This document shows, piece after piece, positions 15,740 through 24,797 of a stretch of 64,000 bases of DNA. The translations under genes and the position numbers were made by a program. The DNA comes from Mesorhizobium sp. (GTDB lineage Bacteria > Pseudomonadota > Alphaproteobacteria > Rhizobiales > Rhizobiaceae): positions 62,001 through 126,000 of the forward strand of contig NZ_JAFKID010000011.1 of NCBI RefSeq assembly GCF_017306545.1, given 5' to 3'. Below the pieces are notes generated by a model that was not told the DNA's origin, did no database searches, and saw nothing but the letters and a program-made list of their open reading frames with translations. Every line of letters begins with the position of its first letter. The stretch's first letter is position 1.

Positions 15740-17146
15740 CTAGGCCTTGGCCGGCTGCCCGGCGGCGCCCAGTGCGGCCCCGCGGTTTTCCGCCTTCATG
15801 TGGTAACGGGCATCGACCGCCCGGACCAGGAAGTTGCAGATGAAGCCGATCACGAACAGGCCGGCCATGATGTACATGGTGGTGTTGTAGGCCTGCGCCT
15901 TCGGCACGTCGTGGGCGATGTTGTACTGACGGATATAGTTCACCAGCACCGGGCCGAAGATGCCGGCCGCCGACCATGCCGTGAGCAGCAGGCCGTGGAT
16001 GGCGCCGACGTAGCGGGTGCCGAACATGTCGCGCAGATAGGCCGGCACCGTCGAGAAGCCGCCGCCATACATCGAGATGATGATGAGGAAACACAGCACG
16101 AAGCCGGCGATGGAGCCGGCCGAGCCCGTCAACGGAACCAGGCAGTAGAGGATGAAACCCAGCGTCATGAAGACGAAATAGGTGTTGCGGCGGCCGATAT
16201 AGTCGGACGTCGTGGCCCAGGCGAAACGGCCGCCCATGTTGAACAGGCTCATCAGGCCGACAAGGCCGGCGGCGGCGATCGGCGTGATGTGGCCGGGGAA
16301 CATTTCCTGGCTCATCGCCGACGCCTGGCCGAGCACGCCGATGCCGGCCGTGGTGTTGACGCACAGCACCACCCAGATCAGCCAGAACTGCGGCGTCTTC
16401 AACGCATCGTAGACATAAACGTCGTTGGTGCTGATCAGCTTGTTGGCTTTGGGCGCGACATAGCCCTCCGGCTTCCAGTCGGCCGGCGGCACGCGCACGA
16501 TGATGGAACCCACGATCATGAAGATGAAATAGACGACGGCGAGAACGACGAACGTCTCCATCACGCCGATATGGGTGGCCGTGGTGAACTTGCCCATCAG
16601 CCACACCGACAGCGGCGAGGCGATGAAGGCGCCGCCGCCGAAGCCCATGATGGCCATGCCGGTCGCCATGCCCGGACGGTCGGGGAACCATTTAATCAGG
16701 GTGGAAACCGGCGAGATGTAGCCGATGCCTAACGCGATGCCGCCGAGCACGCCGTAGCCGAGATAAATGACCCACAGATTGTGGATCGCCACGCCGAAAG
16801 CCGAAATCAGGAAGCCGCCGGCCCAGCAGCAGGCGGCGGTGAACATCGCCTTGCGCGGACCGCCCTCCTCGACCCAGCGGCCGAACACCGCCGACGAAAC
16901 GCCGAGGAAGAAGATGGCAAGGGAAAAGATCCAACCGAGTTCGGTCAGTTTCCAGTCGTCAGGCGCCGATTCGGAAATGCCGATGAGCTTGGTCATCGGC
17001 AGGTTGAACACGCTGAACGCATAGGCCTGGCCGATGCACAGATGCACGCACAACGCGGCCGGCGGCACCATCCAGCGACTATAACCCGGCCTCGCCACCG
17101 TGCGTGCACGGCTGAACCAGCCGCCACCCCCTGTCCCCGTCTCCAT
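15740..17146 (-). CDS. OFA-family MFS antiporter (oxalate/formate type)
   Basis: Twelve-helix inner-membrane carrier of the OFA family, 468 residues. The first helix follows RWMVPPAALCVHLCIGQAYAF, and the family-typical MFS loop DRPGMATGMAIMGFGGGAF is near residue 155. The central loop (about residues 225-255) is cytoplasmic and the second half repeats the MFS signature near DYIGRRN. Characterised relatives exchange oxalate for formate, but many alphaproteobacterial members have no assigned substrate. No oxalyl-CoA decarboxylase or formyl-CoA transferase lies in this window. It is first in a two-gene operon with the 40-residue small subunit. A perfect inverted repeat (17190-17206) lies 44 bases upstream of the start. 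Confidence 0.88.
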   Translation of the reverse strand: METGTGGGGWFSRARTVARPGYSRWMVPPAALCVHLCIGQAYAFSVFNLPMTKLIGISESAPDDWKLTELGWIFSLAIFFLGVSSAVFGRWVEEGGPRKAMFTAACCWAGGFLISAFGVAIHNLWVIYLGYGVLGGIALGIGYISPVSTLIKWFPDRPGMATGMAIMGFGGGAFIASPLSVWLMGKFTTATHIGVMETFVVLAVVYFIFMIVGSIIVRVPPADWKPEGYVAPKANKLISTNDVYVYDALKTPQFWLIWVVLCVNTTAGIGVLGQASAMSQEMFPGHITPIAAAGLVGLMSLFNMGGRFAWATTSDYIGRRNTYFVFMTLGFILYCLVPLTGSAGSIAGFVLCFLIIISMYGGGFSTVPAYLRDMFGTRYVGAIHGLLLTAWSAAGIFGPVLVNYIRQYNIAHDVPKAQAYNTTMYIMAGLFVIGFICNFLVRAVDARYHMKAENRGAALGAAGQPAKA

Positions 17147-17189
17147 GCTTCCCTCCCTGTTTGTCCATTTATGGGCAAGGGACAGATTA

Positions 17190-17206
17190 ATATCGGAGCA
17201 CGATAT
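17190..17206. promoter_or_regulatory. Candidate operator upstream of the MFS carrier
   Basis: Perfect inverted repeat ATATCG-GAGCA-CGATAT, 17 bases with a five-base spacer, in the AT-rich promoter region of the oxlT-type gene, 44 bases before its ATG. The size and symmetry fit a dimeric repressor such as a GntR-type protein. No regulator gene is adjacent, so the protein that binds here is unknown. Confidence 0.5.
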
Positions 17207-17366
17207 GACAATTCACAATGGGAACTCTACGACGATAGTCGAATGCCCGGAGCGGTTCCCGGCTCTCATCGACTCGACGAAGTCTCTGTATCCTTCTGTT
17301 TTGTCTGCATTTCCTGGCCGAACGCCCCGTCTCGCACTTTTTGCCCAAAACACTCAAAATTCCGAC

Positions 17367-17395
17367 AAAAAGAAACGGCCGGCTTGAGCCGGCCG
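17367..17395 (-). terminator. Terminator of the cox operon
   Basis: Read leftward, CGGCCGGCT pairs with AGCCGGCCG (17376-17384 with 17387-17395), followed by TTTCTTTTTG. It lies 42 bases past the stop of the FAD-subunit gene and has the form of a rho-independent terminator. Confidence 0.8.
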
Positions 17396-17436
17396 CAAGT
17401 CAGGCGAATCGCCCGGGAGAAAAGGGAGCGCGCGGT

Positions 17437-18234
17437 TTACCCGGCGGCGTCGGAGACGGCGCGCTTTGCCATCACCGTCACCAGGTGCGCGCGGTAGTCC
17501 GCCGACGCATGAATGTCGCTCATCATGCTGCTGGCCGGCACCTTGACGCCATCGAGCGCCGAAGCGTTGAAATTCTTCGCCAGTGCCGCTTCGAGCGGCT
17601 TGGCACGGAAGACGCCGTCATCGCCCGCGCCAGTAACCGCGACGCGGACGCCGTCCTTGCCCTTGGCCACGAACACGCCGACGATGGCGTAGCGCGAGGC
17701 GGGATTGCGGAACTTTTCATAAGCGGCCTGGGCCGGCGCGGCGAAAGTGACGGCAGTGACGATCTCGCCGTCCTTCAGCGCCGTCTCGAACAGGCCCTTG
17801 AAGAATTTTTCCGCGGCGATCTCGCGCTTGTTGGTGACGATGGTGGCGCCGAGCGCCAGCATGGCCGCCGGATAATCGGCCGCCGGATCGTTGTTGGCGA
17901 TCGAACCGCCGATGGTGCCGCGATGGCGCACCGCCGGATCGCCGATCAGCGAGGCCAGATGCGCCAGCGCCGGGCAGGCCTTCTTCAGCTTCTCGTCGTT
18001 GGCGACCTCGAAATGCGTGGTGGCAGCGCCGATGGTGACGGTCTTGCCCGATACCTTGACGCCCTTCAGCGCCTCGATGCGGGAAACGTCGACGAGGTCC
18101 GAAGGCGCCGCGAGCCGCGTCTTCATGGCCGGGATCAGCGTCATGCCGCCGGACAGAAGCTTGGCGTCGCCGCTCTTCATGAGCTTGGCAGCGTCCGCGA
18201 CGGAGGAAGCGCGGTGATAATTGACCGAATACAT
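17437..18234 (-). CDS. coxM: Xanthine-oxidase-family FAD-binding medium subunit (form II CoxM)
   Basis: FAD-carrying subunit that passes electrons from the Fe-S subunit of a molybdenum hydroxylase to an acceptor; 265 residues. FAD-contact motifs are [18 protein letters not shown] near residues 24-41 and [20 protein letters not shown] near residue 107. The C-terminal CO_deh_flav_C domain covers about residues 170-265. It is the third gene of a leftward coxS-coxL-coxM operon, 10 bases after coxL. The order S-L-M, rather than M-S-L, fits form II enzymes. Whether the complex oxidises CO or another substrate is undetermined. Confidence 0.93.
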   Translation of the reverse strand: MYSVNYHRASSVADAAKLMKSGDAKLLSGGMTLIPAMKTRLAAPSDLVDVSRIEALKGVKVSGKTVTIGAATTHFEVANDEKLKKACPALAHLASLIGDPAVRHRGTIGGSIANNDPAADYPAAMLALGATIVTNKREIAAEKFFKGLFETALKDGEIVTAVTFAAPAQAAYEKFRNPASRYAIVGVFVAKGKDGVRVAVTGAGDDGVFRAKPLEAALAKNFNASALDGVKVPASSMMSDIHASADYRAHLVTVMAKRAVSDAAG

Positions 18235-18244
18235 GCGTATCTCC

Positions 18245-20593
18245 TCAATGCTTCGCCGCGCGGATCGCCGCCCAGACCTTGTTGGGCGTCGCCGGCATGG
18301 TGATGTCTTCCGTTCCGATGGCGTCGGTGATGGCGTTGATGACGGCCGGCGGCGAGCCGATGGCGCCCGCCTCGCCGCAGCCCTTGATGCCGAGCGGGTT
18401 GGAAGGCGACGGCGTGCTCGACGTCGACAGCTTGTAGGAAGGAACGTCGCTGGCGCGCGGCATGGTGTAGTCCATATAGCTCGCCGTCAGCAGCTGGCCG
18501 CTGGCGTCGTAGTTGGCGCCTTCCAAAAGCGCCTGGCCGATGCCCTGCGTGACGCCGCCATGCACCTGGCCCTCGACGATCATCGGATTGATGATGTTGC
18601 CGAAATCGTCGGCGGCGACGAACTGGACGATCTCGGTCATGCCCGTCTCGGGCTCGATCTCGACCTCGCAGACGTAACAGCCGGCCGGGAAGGTGAAGTT
18701 GGCCGGATCGTAGAACGCGGTTTCCTTGAGGCCGGGCTCCATGCCGGCGGGCAGGTTGTGCGCCGTGTAAGCGGCGAGCGCCATCTGGAACCACGGCACG
18801 TTCTTGTCGGTGCCTGCGACCTTCAGGGCGCCGTTCTCGATGACGATGTCGCCCTCGTCGGCTTCCATCAGGTGCGCGGCGATCTTCTTGGCCTTGGCCT
18901 CGACCTTGTCGAGCGCCTTGACGATGGCGCTCATGCCGACCGCGCCGGAGCGCGAGCCGTAGGTGCCCATGCCCATCTGCACCTTGTCGGTGTCGCCATG
19001 GACGATGGAGATGGAGTCCATCGGCACCTTCAGGCGATCGGCCACCAGCTGCGCGAAGGTCGTCTCATGGCCCTGGCCGTGGCTGTGCGAGCCGGTCAGC
19101 ACCTCGATGGTGCCGACGGCGTTGACGCGCACCTCCGCCGATTCCCACAGGCCGACGCCGGCGCCCAGCGAACCGACAGCGGCGGATGGCGCAATGCCGC
19201 AGGCCTCGATGTAGCAGGAGAAGCCGATGCCGCGCAGCTTGCCGGCCTTCTTCGCCTTCTCGCGGCGCTTCTCGAAGCCGGCATAGTCGGCCGCCTTCAT
19301 CGCCATGTCGAGCGACGTGCCGAAATCGCCGGCGTCGTAGCACATGATGACCGGCGTCTGGTGCGGGAAGGCGGTGATGAAGTTCTTGCGGCGCAGGTCC
19401 GCCGGCGACATGCCGAACTGGCGTGCCGACACCTCCATCATGCGCTCGACCAGGAAGGCGGCTTCCGGCCGCCCCGCCCCGCGATAGGCGTCGACGGGCG
19501 CGGTGTTGGTGTAGACCGCCTTGACGGTGCCGTGGATGGCCGGAATATCGTACTGGCCCGACAAAAGCGTCGCGTAGAGGTAGGTCGGCGTCGCCGACGA
19601 GAACAGCGACATGTAGGCGCCGAGATTGGCGATCGTCTCGACCTTGAAGCCGAGGATCCTGTGGTCCTTGTCGAAGGCCATTTCGGCATGGGTGTGATGG
19701 TCGCGGCCATGCGCGTCGGTGAGGAAGCTCTCGGTGCGGTCGGCGACCCATTTGACCGGGACGCCGGTCTTCTTGGAGGCCCAGAGGCAGACGATCTCTT
19801 CCGGATAAATGTAGATCTTCGAGCCGAAACCGCCGCCGACGTCGGGCGCGATGACGCGCAGCTTGTTTTCCGGCGCCACGTTGTAGAACGCGCTCATCAC
19901 CAGGCGCGCCACATGCGGGTTCTGCGAGGTGGTCCAGCAGGTGTAGTGGTCCTCGGCCCTGTCGTAGTGGCCGAGCGCCGCGCGCGGCTCCATGGCGTTG
20001 GGCACGAGCCGGTTGTTGACGATATCCAGCTTGACGACATGGGCGGCCTTCTTGAAGGCAGCGGCCGTCTCGTCGGCGTTGCCGATATCCCAGTCGAAGA
20101 TCAGGTTGTTCTCGGCTTCCGGATGGATTTGCGGCGCTCCCTTGTCCATCGCCCTAGACGCGTCGGAAACGGCCTTCAGTTCCTTGTAGGTGATGTCCAC
20201 GGCTTCGGCGGCGTCGCGTGCCTGGCCCTTGGTGTCGGCCACCACGATGACGACCGCGTCGCCGACATAGCGCACCTTGTCCACCGCCAGCGGCGACCAG
20301 GCGCCCATCTTCATCGGCGAGCCGTCCTTGGAATGGATCATCCAGCCGCAGATCAGGTTGCCGATGCCGTCGGCCTTCAGTTCCTTGCCGGTCAGCACGC
20401 CGATCACGCCCGGCATCGCCTTGGCCCTGGAAACGTCGATCTTCTTGATCTGCGCGTGCGCGTGCGGGCTGCGCACGAAGGCGGCGTGCTTCATGCCGGG
20501 AACCACCATGTCGTCGACATAGCGCCCCGCGCCAGTGATGAAACGCCTGTCCTCCTTGCGCGCCACGCGGGCGCCAACACCTTCGATACCCAT
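18245..20593 (-). CDS. coxL: Xanthine-oxidase-family molybdopterin-binding large subunit (form II CoxL)
   Basis: Catalytic subunit, 782 residues, binding the molybdopterin cytosine dinucleotide cofactor. The family's N-terminal domain opens with [20 protein letters not shown]. The loop that separates CODH forms reads AYRGAGR at about residues 369-375, the form II type; genuine form I CO dehydrogenases have AYxCSFR with the copper-binding cysteine, which is missing here. Downstream segments include [19 protein letters not shown] and the active-site glutamate region [14 protein letters not shown] near the C terminus. The true substrate may be a purine, aldehyde or aromatic. The gene is preceded by a 118-base spacer holding a large inverted repeat. 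Confidence 0.93.
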   Translation of the reverse strand: MGIEGVGARVARKEDRRFITGAGRYVDDMVVPGMKHAAFVRSPHAHAQIKKIDVSRAKAMPGVIGVLTGKELKADGIGNLICGWMIHSKDGSPMKMGAWSPLAVDKVRYVGDAVVIVVADTKGQARDAAEAVDITYKELKAVSDASRAMDKGAPQIHPEAENNLIFDWDIGNADETAAAFKKAAHVVKLDIVNNRLVPNAMEPRAALGHYDRAEDHYTCWTTSQNPHVARLVMSAFYNVAPENKLRVIAPDVGGGFGSKIYIYPEEIVCLWASKKTGVPVKWVADRTESFLTDAHGRDHHTHAEMAFDKDHRILGFKVETIANLGAYMSLFSSATPTYLYATLLSGQYDIPAIHGTVKAVYTNTAPVDAYRGAGRPEAAFLVERMMEVSARQFGMSPADLRRKNFITAFPHQTPVIMCYDAGDFGTSLDMAMKAADYAGFEKRREKAKKAGKLRGIGFSCYIEACGIAPSAAVGSLGAGVGLWESAEVRVNAVGTIEVLTGSHSHGQGHETTFAQLVADRLKVPMDSISIVHGDTDKVQMGMGTYGSRSGAVGMSAIVKALDKVEAKAKKIAAHLMEADEGDIVIENGALKVAGTDKNVPWFQMALAAYTAHNLPAGMEPGLKETAFYDPANFTFPAGCYVCEVEIEPETGMTEIVQFVAADDFGNIINPMIVEGQVHGGVTQGIGQALLEGANYDASGQLLTASYMDYTMPRASDVPSYKLSTSSTPSPSNPLGIKGCGEAGAIGSPPAVINAITDAIGTEDITMPATPNKVWAAIRAAKH

Positions 20594-20614
20594 GGTAGAA
20601 CCTCCTCCGGTTCA

Positions 20615-20706
20615 GGGCAGCAGGGGAGTAAGGCAATAAGGCAGTAGGTAAGCCCGTCGCAGCGGCAGCTTTCTCCTACTGCCTTACTGCCCTACCGCCC
20701 TGCTCC
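20615..20706. repeat. Long inverted repeat between coxS and coxL
   Basis: Left arm at about 20615-20651 is rich in GGGGAGTA, AAGGCAATAAGGCAGTAGG and similar steps. The right arm at about 20668-20706 is its near-complement (CCTACTGCCTTACTGCCCTAC and so on). Each arm is about 35 bases with a spacer of about 20. In the leftward cox transcript it would form a strong hairpin just after the coxS stop and before the coxL ribosome site. The same sequence family occurs at 23964-24127. Confidence 0.8.
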
Positions 20707-20711
20707 CGAAA

Positions 20712-21212
20712 TTAAGCCGCCTTCTTCGCCTTGCCCTTCGGTGCCTTGCTCATCGCCTTGGATGCGGCAAGGATCGCCTTGACGATGTTATGATAGCCGG
20801 TACAGCGGCAGATGTTGCCTTCCAGCTCGGCGCGCACGGTCGCCTCATCCAAGCCCTCGGGATGGCGGCGGATCATGTCGGTGGCCGACATGATCATGCC
20901 GGGCGTGCAGAAGCCGCATTGCAGGCCGTGATGCTCCTTGAAGGCGGCCTGCACCGGATGCAGGTCGGCGCCGTCGGCGAGCCCCTCGATGGTGACGACC
21001 GTGGAACCGGACGCCTGCGCGGCGAGCATGGTACAGCTCTTCACCGCCTTGCCGTCGACATGGACGACGCAGGCCCCGCACTGCGAGGTATCGCAGCCGA
21101 CATGCGTGCCCGTCAGGCCGAGATGCTCGCGCAGGAAGTGGACCAGCAGCGTGCGGTCTTCCACCGCGCCGCTGACCTGCCTTCCGTTCACTGTCAACGA
21201 TACTTGCGACAT
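20712..21212 (-). CDS. coxS: 2Fe-2S small subunit of a molybdenum hydroxylase (form II CoxS)
   Basis: Electron-transfer subunit with two 2Fe-2S clusters, 166 residues. The plant-type ferredoxin domain has [21 protein letters not shown] at about residues 42-62. The second cluster is held by CGFCTPGM near residue 102 and [10 protein letters not shown] near residue 135. A Lys/Ala-rich tail ends the protein. The ATG at 21212 is chosen for the GGAGG six bases upstream; an in-frame start at 21233 is weaker. It is the first gene of the operon and is divergent from the FIST-domain gene. Confidence 0.94.
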   Translation of the reverse strand: MSQVSLTVNGRQVSGAVEDRTLLVHFLREHLGLTGTHVGCDTSQCGACVVHVDGKAVKSCTMLAAQASGSTVVTIEGLADGADLHPVQAAFKEHHGLQCGFCTPGMIMSATDMIRRHPEGLDEATVRAELEGNICRCTGYHNIVKAILAASKAMSKAPKGKAKKAA

Positions 21213-21343
21213 GTCGCCTCCCTGGGTGGTCAACCTCGGTTATGGGTGCGGGCCGGCCCCTTTTCCCCCGCATCCGCGCGCCTGCGCAGGCAGCGCGGAT
21301 TCCCTTGTAAAAGCAGAATGCAGTCCGTCCCGAAGAGCGTATA

Positions 21344-22624
21344 TTGTACTTTCGGTCACGCCTGCGGCGCCATTGCCAAAGGCTGTCATGCCGGCAAGAA
21401 TGTGTCCAGTGCCTGTCTCGCCGGCATAGGGAGAAATCTGGGAGAAGAACGCTGGTCTGTTCGCGGACGCGCTATGCATGCGGCCTGACGGTGCTCACCG
21501 GCGAAGAGCCGGACGTGGAAGCCTTTGCCGAAGCGATCGCCGCCGAGGCCGCCGCCATCGATGCCGCGTTCGCCCTCATTTTCTTCTCGCAAAGCCTGGT
21601 CGATCCCGCCACGCTCGCCGCCGCGTTGAAGGAGCGCGCGCCGGCGCTGCCGCATGCCGGTTGCTCGACCGCCGGGGAAATCACGCCGCTCGGCCTGGAG
21701 GAAGGGCGCATCGTCGCGATGCTGCTGCCTTCGGCGACCTTTTCGGCCGTCAGCACGATGATCGACGACCTCTCTTCGTCCGGCATGGACCGCATCACCG
21801 GCCAGGTCGAGGCGTTGCGCCGCTCGCTGTATGCCGGCGATGAGGACGATCGCCGCCTCTTCGCGCTGTGCTTCATCGACGGGCTTTCCTATGCCGAGGA
21901 AGCCGTCACCTCGGCGATCCATTGGGGACTGGACGACATTCCGCTGATCGGCGGGTCGGCCGGCGACGACCTCAAGTTCGAGACGACGCGGCTGATCTGC
22001 GACGGCCGCGTCGCTTCCGACAGCGCCGTCGTCGTCCTGATCGCGACCCAGATCCCTTTCCACGTCTTCAAGACCGACAATTTCGTGCCGACCGACGAGA
22101 AGCTGGTGGTTACGGCTTCCGACCCGGACCACCGCATCGTGCGCGAGTTCAACGCCGATGTGGCGGCGCGCGAATATGCCGCCTCCGTCGGCATAACGCC
22201 GGACTCGCTGACGCCGATGAGCTTCGCCTCCCACCCCGTCGTGGTGAAGGTAGGCGGCGAATATTACTGCCGTTCGATCCAGAAGATGCACCCCGACGGT
22301 TCGTTCTCCTTCTTCTGCGCCATCGACGACGGCGTCGTGCTGTCGCTCGCCCAGCCCAAGGGCATGGTCGAGACGACCCGCGCCGCGCTCAAGGAGGTCG
22401 AGCAGCGGCTCGGCGGCATCGACATGATCCTCGGCTTCGATTGCGTGCTGAGGCGGCTCGACGCCGAGAACCGGCAGGTGCGCCGCGACATCTCCGAACT
22501 CTACCGCGACCACCGTGTCATCGGCTTCGGCACCTATGGCGAGCAGTACCGCTCCATGCACCTCAACCAGACCTTCACCGGCATCGCCTTCGGCCAGCGG
22601 CCGGAGCGGCCGGCTGCGGAATAG
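21344..22624 (+). CDS. nosP: FIST-domain sensor protein, NosP-like
   Basis: Cytosolic sensor with an N-terminal FIST_N domain (about residues 45-250) and a FIST_C domain (about 260-410). Seen motifs include [36 protein letters not shown] and [19 protein letters not shown]. In Pseudomonas aeruginosa the FIST hemoprotein NosP binds nitric oxide and inhibits the co-encoded hybrid kinase NahK; here the next gene, five bases on, is a NahK-like hybrid kinase, so the same role is inferred. The start is unclear: there is no in-frame ATG, and the open frame begins TTG 21344, while GTG 21491 would cut into the first strand ([11 protein letters not shown]). The N terminus should therefore be treated as provisional. 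Confidence 0.82.
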   Translation: MYFRSRLRRHCQRLSCRQECVQCLSRRHREKSGRRTLVCSRTRYACGLTVLTGEEPDVEAFAEAIAAEAAAIDAAFALIFFSQSLVDPATLAAALKERAPALPHAGCSTAGEITPLGLEEGRIVAMLLPSATFSAVSTMIDDLSSSGMDRITGQVEALRRSLYAGDEDDRRLFALCFIDGLSYAEEAVTSAIHWGLDDIPLIGGSAGDDLKFETTRLICDGRVASDSAVVVLIATQIPFHVFKTDNFVPTDEKLVVTASDPDHRIVREFNADVAAREYAASVGITPDSLTPMSFASHPVVVKVGGEYYCRSIQKMHPDGSFSFFCAIDDGVVLSLAQPKGMVETTRAALKEVEQRLGGIDMILGFDCVLRRLDAENRQVRRDISELYRDHRVIGFGTYGEQYRSMHLNQTFTGIAFGQRPERPAAE

Positions 22625-22628
22625 CGCC

Positions 22629-23966
22629 ATGCCGCTGCGCGACATCGACGACGTCGAGAGGCTGAAGAAGATCAACGCCGCGCTGGTCAGCCGCGTCGAG
22701 CGCTCGATGGACCAGCAGGGCAACGCCTTTTCGCTGTTCCAGACGGCGATTTCGCTGGAGAACCGGGTGCGCACCCGCACCGAGGAACTGCACGCCACGC
22801 TCAGGCGGCTGGAACAATCCAACATCGACCTGTCGGTGGCGAAGGAAAGCGCCGAGCAGGCGAACCTGTCGAAGACCCGCTTCCTTGCCGCCGCCAGCCA
22901 CGACGTGCTGCAACCGCTGAACGCCGCTCACCTGTCGGTTTCGGCCCTGGCCGAAGTGCAGACGACGCAGGAGGGGTGCAAGCTGGTGCGGCAGGTGGAG
23001 CGTTCGTTGCAGACCATGGAGGACCTGCTGCGTACGCTGCTCGACATTTCGCGCCTCGACGCCGGCGTCGTGCAGCCGGAGATCGTCGACGTGAACCTGG
23101 AAACGCTGTTTTCCTCGCTGCGCTCGGACTTCCAGCCCATCGCCGCGACGAAGGGGCTCAGCCTGCGCTTCCGGCCGGTCGCCCTCGCGGTGCGCTCCGA
23201 CCGTACGTTGCTCAGGCGCATTCTCCAGAACATCCTCTCCAACGCGCTGCGCTACACCCGCGCCGGCGGCGTGCTGGTCGGCACGCGCCAGCGCGGCGGC
23301 ACCATCCGCATCGACGTCGCCGACACAGGCTGCGGCATTCCCGACGACCAGCGCGAAATCGTTTTCGAGGAGTTTTCGCGCGGCCACGCGCCGGCCGGCG
23401 CCGAACTGGCGGGCGGCGGCCTCGGGCTGGGGCTCGCCATCGTGCGGCGCACGGCCGGCGCGCTCGGCCATCCCGTCACTTTTTCCTCGCGCGTCGGCCG
23501 GGGCACCATCTTCCACGTCGACGTGCCGATGGCGCCCAACGCGGCCGAGCCGCCGGCCGCGCCCGCGGAAGCAGAACGGGCGCCGGGATACGGCCTCTTC
23601 GGCACCAGGGTCCTGCTGGTCGAGAACGACGCGGACGTGCTCGACGCCATGGTTTCGCTGCTGGAACGGTGGCGCTGCGAGGTGCGCGCCGTCACCTCGA
23701 CCGGCGACGCGCTGGACACGCTCGGCGACACCGCCTGGCTGCCGGACATCGTCATCGCCGACCAGCATCTCAACAACGGCGACCTCGGCATCGTGACCAT
23801 CGCCGAAGTGCGCGATTATCTGGGCCGCGCGGTGCCGGCGCTGATCGTCACGGCCGACCCCTCGCAAGCGGTCATCGCCGCCGCCCGCGCCGCCGGCATC
23901 GAGGTGATGCGCAAACCGCTGAAACCGGCGCAGCTCAGGGCGCTGCTGGCGTATTTGTTGGCGTAG
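22629..23966 (+). CDS. nahK: Hybrid sensor histidine kinase/response regulator, NahK-like
   Basis: Soluble hybrid kinase of 445 residues without transmembrane helices. An N-terminal coiled coil (about residues 5-85) leads to the H-box FLAAASHDVLQPLNAAHLS, phosphorylated His91. The catalytic domain has NILSNALRY, DTGCGIP and GGLGLGLAIV. A C-terminal receiver follows from about residue 330, with the phospho-acceptor Asp378 in DIVIADQHL and a conserved Lys in VMRKPLKP. The ASHDVLQPLNA H-box variant marks the NahK/ErcS' subgroup. The gene starts five bases after the FIST gene, so the two are co-translated; the convergent LuxR-type regulator is a likely target. The stop codon is the first triplet of the inverted repeat. 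Confidence 0.9.
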   Translation: MPLRDIDDVERLKKINAALVSRVERSMDQQGNAFSLFQTAISLENRVRTRTEELHATLRRLEQSNIDLSVAKESAEQANLSKTRFLAAASHDVLQPLNAAHLSVSALAEVQTTQEGCKLVRQVERSLQTMEDLLRTLLDISRLDAGVVQPEIVDVNLETLFSSLRSDFQPIAATKGLSLRFRPVALAVRSDRTLLRRILQNILSNALRYTRAGGVLVGTRQRGGTIRIDVADTGCGIPDDQREIVFEEFSRGHAPAGAELAGGGLGLGLAIVRRTAGALGHPVTFSSRVGRGTIFHVDVPMAPNAAEPPAAPAEAERAPGYGLFGTRVLLVENDADVLDAMVSLLERWRCEVRAVTSTGDALDTLGDTAWLPDIVIADQHLNNGDLGIVTIAEVRDYLGRAVPALIVTADPSQAVIAAARAAGIEVMRKPLKPAQLRALLAYLLA

Positions 23967-24063
23967 GGGAGTAGGGGAATAAGGCAGTAAGAAGTTATAT
24001 CGAATCTACTTTTAAAAAAGGAAGGGACTTCTCTTATTGCCTTGTTCCCCTACTGCCTTATTG
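23964..24063. repeat. Large inverted repeat between nahK and the response-regulator gene
   Basis: Left arm TAGGGGAGTAGGGGAATAAG and onward (23964-23993) is near-complementary to the right arm ACTTCTCTTATTGCCTTGTT and onward (24028-24060). The loop of about 34 bases is AT-rich. The left arm contains the nahK stop. It belongs to the same family as the cox spacer at 20615-20706. Lying between convergent genes, it may act as a bidirectional terminator. Confidence 0.8.
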
Positions 24064-24127
24064 CCCTACTCCCCTACTCCCCTACTCCCCTACTCCCCTA
24101 CTCCCCTACTGCCCTACTGCCCTATTC
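24064..24127. repeat. Eight-base tandem array CCCTACTC x8
   Basis: Eight consecutive octamers: five perfect CCCTACTC units, two CCCTACTG units, and one decayed CCCTATTC. It directly extends the right arm of the inverted repeat. The response-regulator gene, read leftward, has its last four codons and its TAG stop inside units 7-8, so unit gain or loss could alter the protein's end. Confidence 0.85.
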
Positions 24128-24797
24128 CTTCCCGGAACAAATCCGCATTGTCGAGCTTCGAGACTTCGATCACCGCCTGCGTGCGGCTGTAGACGTTGAG
24201 CTTGCGCAGGATTTCCGAGACATGCGCCTTCACCGTCGTCTCGCCCACCTGCAATTCGTAGGCGATCTGCTTGTTCAGCATGCCTTGCCTCAGCATCTGG
24301 AGCACGCGAAGCTGCTGCGGCGTCAGCTTGGCCAGGCGCTGCACCATGTCGGCGCGATCGGTCCGGTCGGCGTCCGGCGGCTGCGGCTGGTAGTTCTGCG
24401 GCACGTAGATGGCGCCGTCCATGACCGAGCGGATGGCGGCGGCGAGGTCGTCCTTGCGCGCCGACTTCGGGATGAAGCCGGCGGCGCCATAGGACAGCGC
24501 TTCCGAGATGATCTTGGCGTCCTCGTGGCCCGAGACGATCACCACCGGCAGGCGCGGATGGCGCGTGCGCAGTTGCAGCAGGCCGTCGAAACCGTGCACG
24601 TCGGGCATCGACAGGTCGAGCAAGGCGAGATCGAACGGCGTGGCGACGGCGAGCAGGTCGAGCGCTTCGGCGATCGAGCGCGCCTCGACGGTGTCGACGT
24701 CCGGATAGGCCATCTGGACCGCGCTGTGCAGCGCCTCGCGAAACAGCGGGTGATCGTCGATAATCAGGAAGCGTGCGGTTTCGCTGGCTGCGGTCAT
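24114..24797 (-). CDS. LuxR/NarL-type response regulator
   Basis: DNA-binding response regulator, 227 residues. The N-terminal receiver contains IIDDHPLFREAL with the acidic pair near residues 14-15 and the phospho-acceptor Asp61 in LLDLSMPDVHG. The C-terminal LuxR helix-turn-helix lies around residues 150-215: LTPQQLRVLQMLRQGMLNKQ, then YELQVGETTVKAHVSEIL. It converges on nahK with the repeat array between them and is probably its output regulator, as with EraR/AgmR-type regulators beside NahK-like kinases. The last residues (GIGQ) come from the octamer repeat and are unlikely to be family-conserved. Confidence 0.92.
   Translation of the reverse strand: MTAASETARFLIIDDHPLFREALHSAVQMAYPDVDTVEARSIAEALDLLAVATPFDLALLDLSMPDVHGFDGLLQLRTRHPRLPVVIVSGHEDAKIISEALSYGAAGFIPKSARKDDLAAAIRSVMDGAIYVPQNYQPQPPDADRTDRADMVQRLAKLTPQQLRVLQMLRQGMLNKQIAYELQVGETTVKAHVSEILRKLNVYSRTQAVIEVSKLDNADLFREGIGQ

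Noticed and set aside
17205-17387. Short plus-strand frame in the oxlT-cox gap
   Set aside because: It has no ribosome site or family match and overlaps the candidate operator and the cox terminator; the gap is better read as regulatory DNA.
18221-20647. 808-residue open frame on the plus strand opposite coxL
   Set aside because: It is fully antisense to a clear coxL with all family motifs; the product is Arg/His/Asp/Val-rich with no domain, as expected from a GC-rich antisense frame.
24064-24127. CRISPR-like array
   Set aside because: The units are contiguous 8-mers without spacers, so it is a simple tandem repeat.
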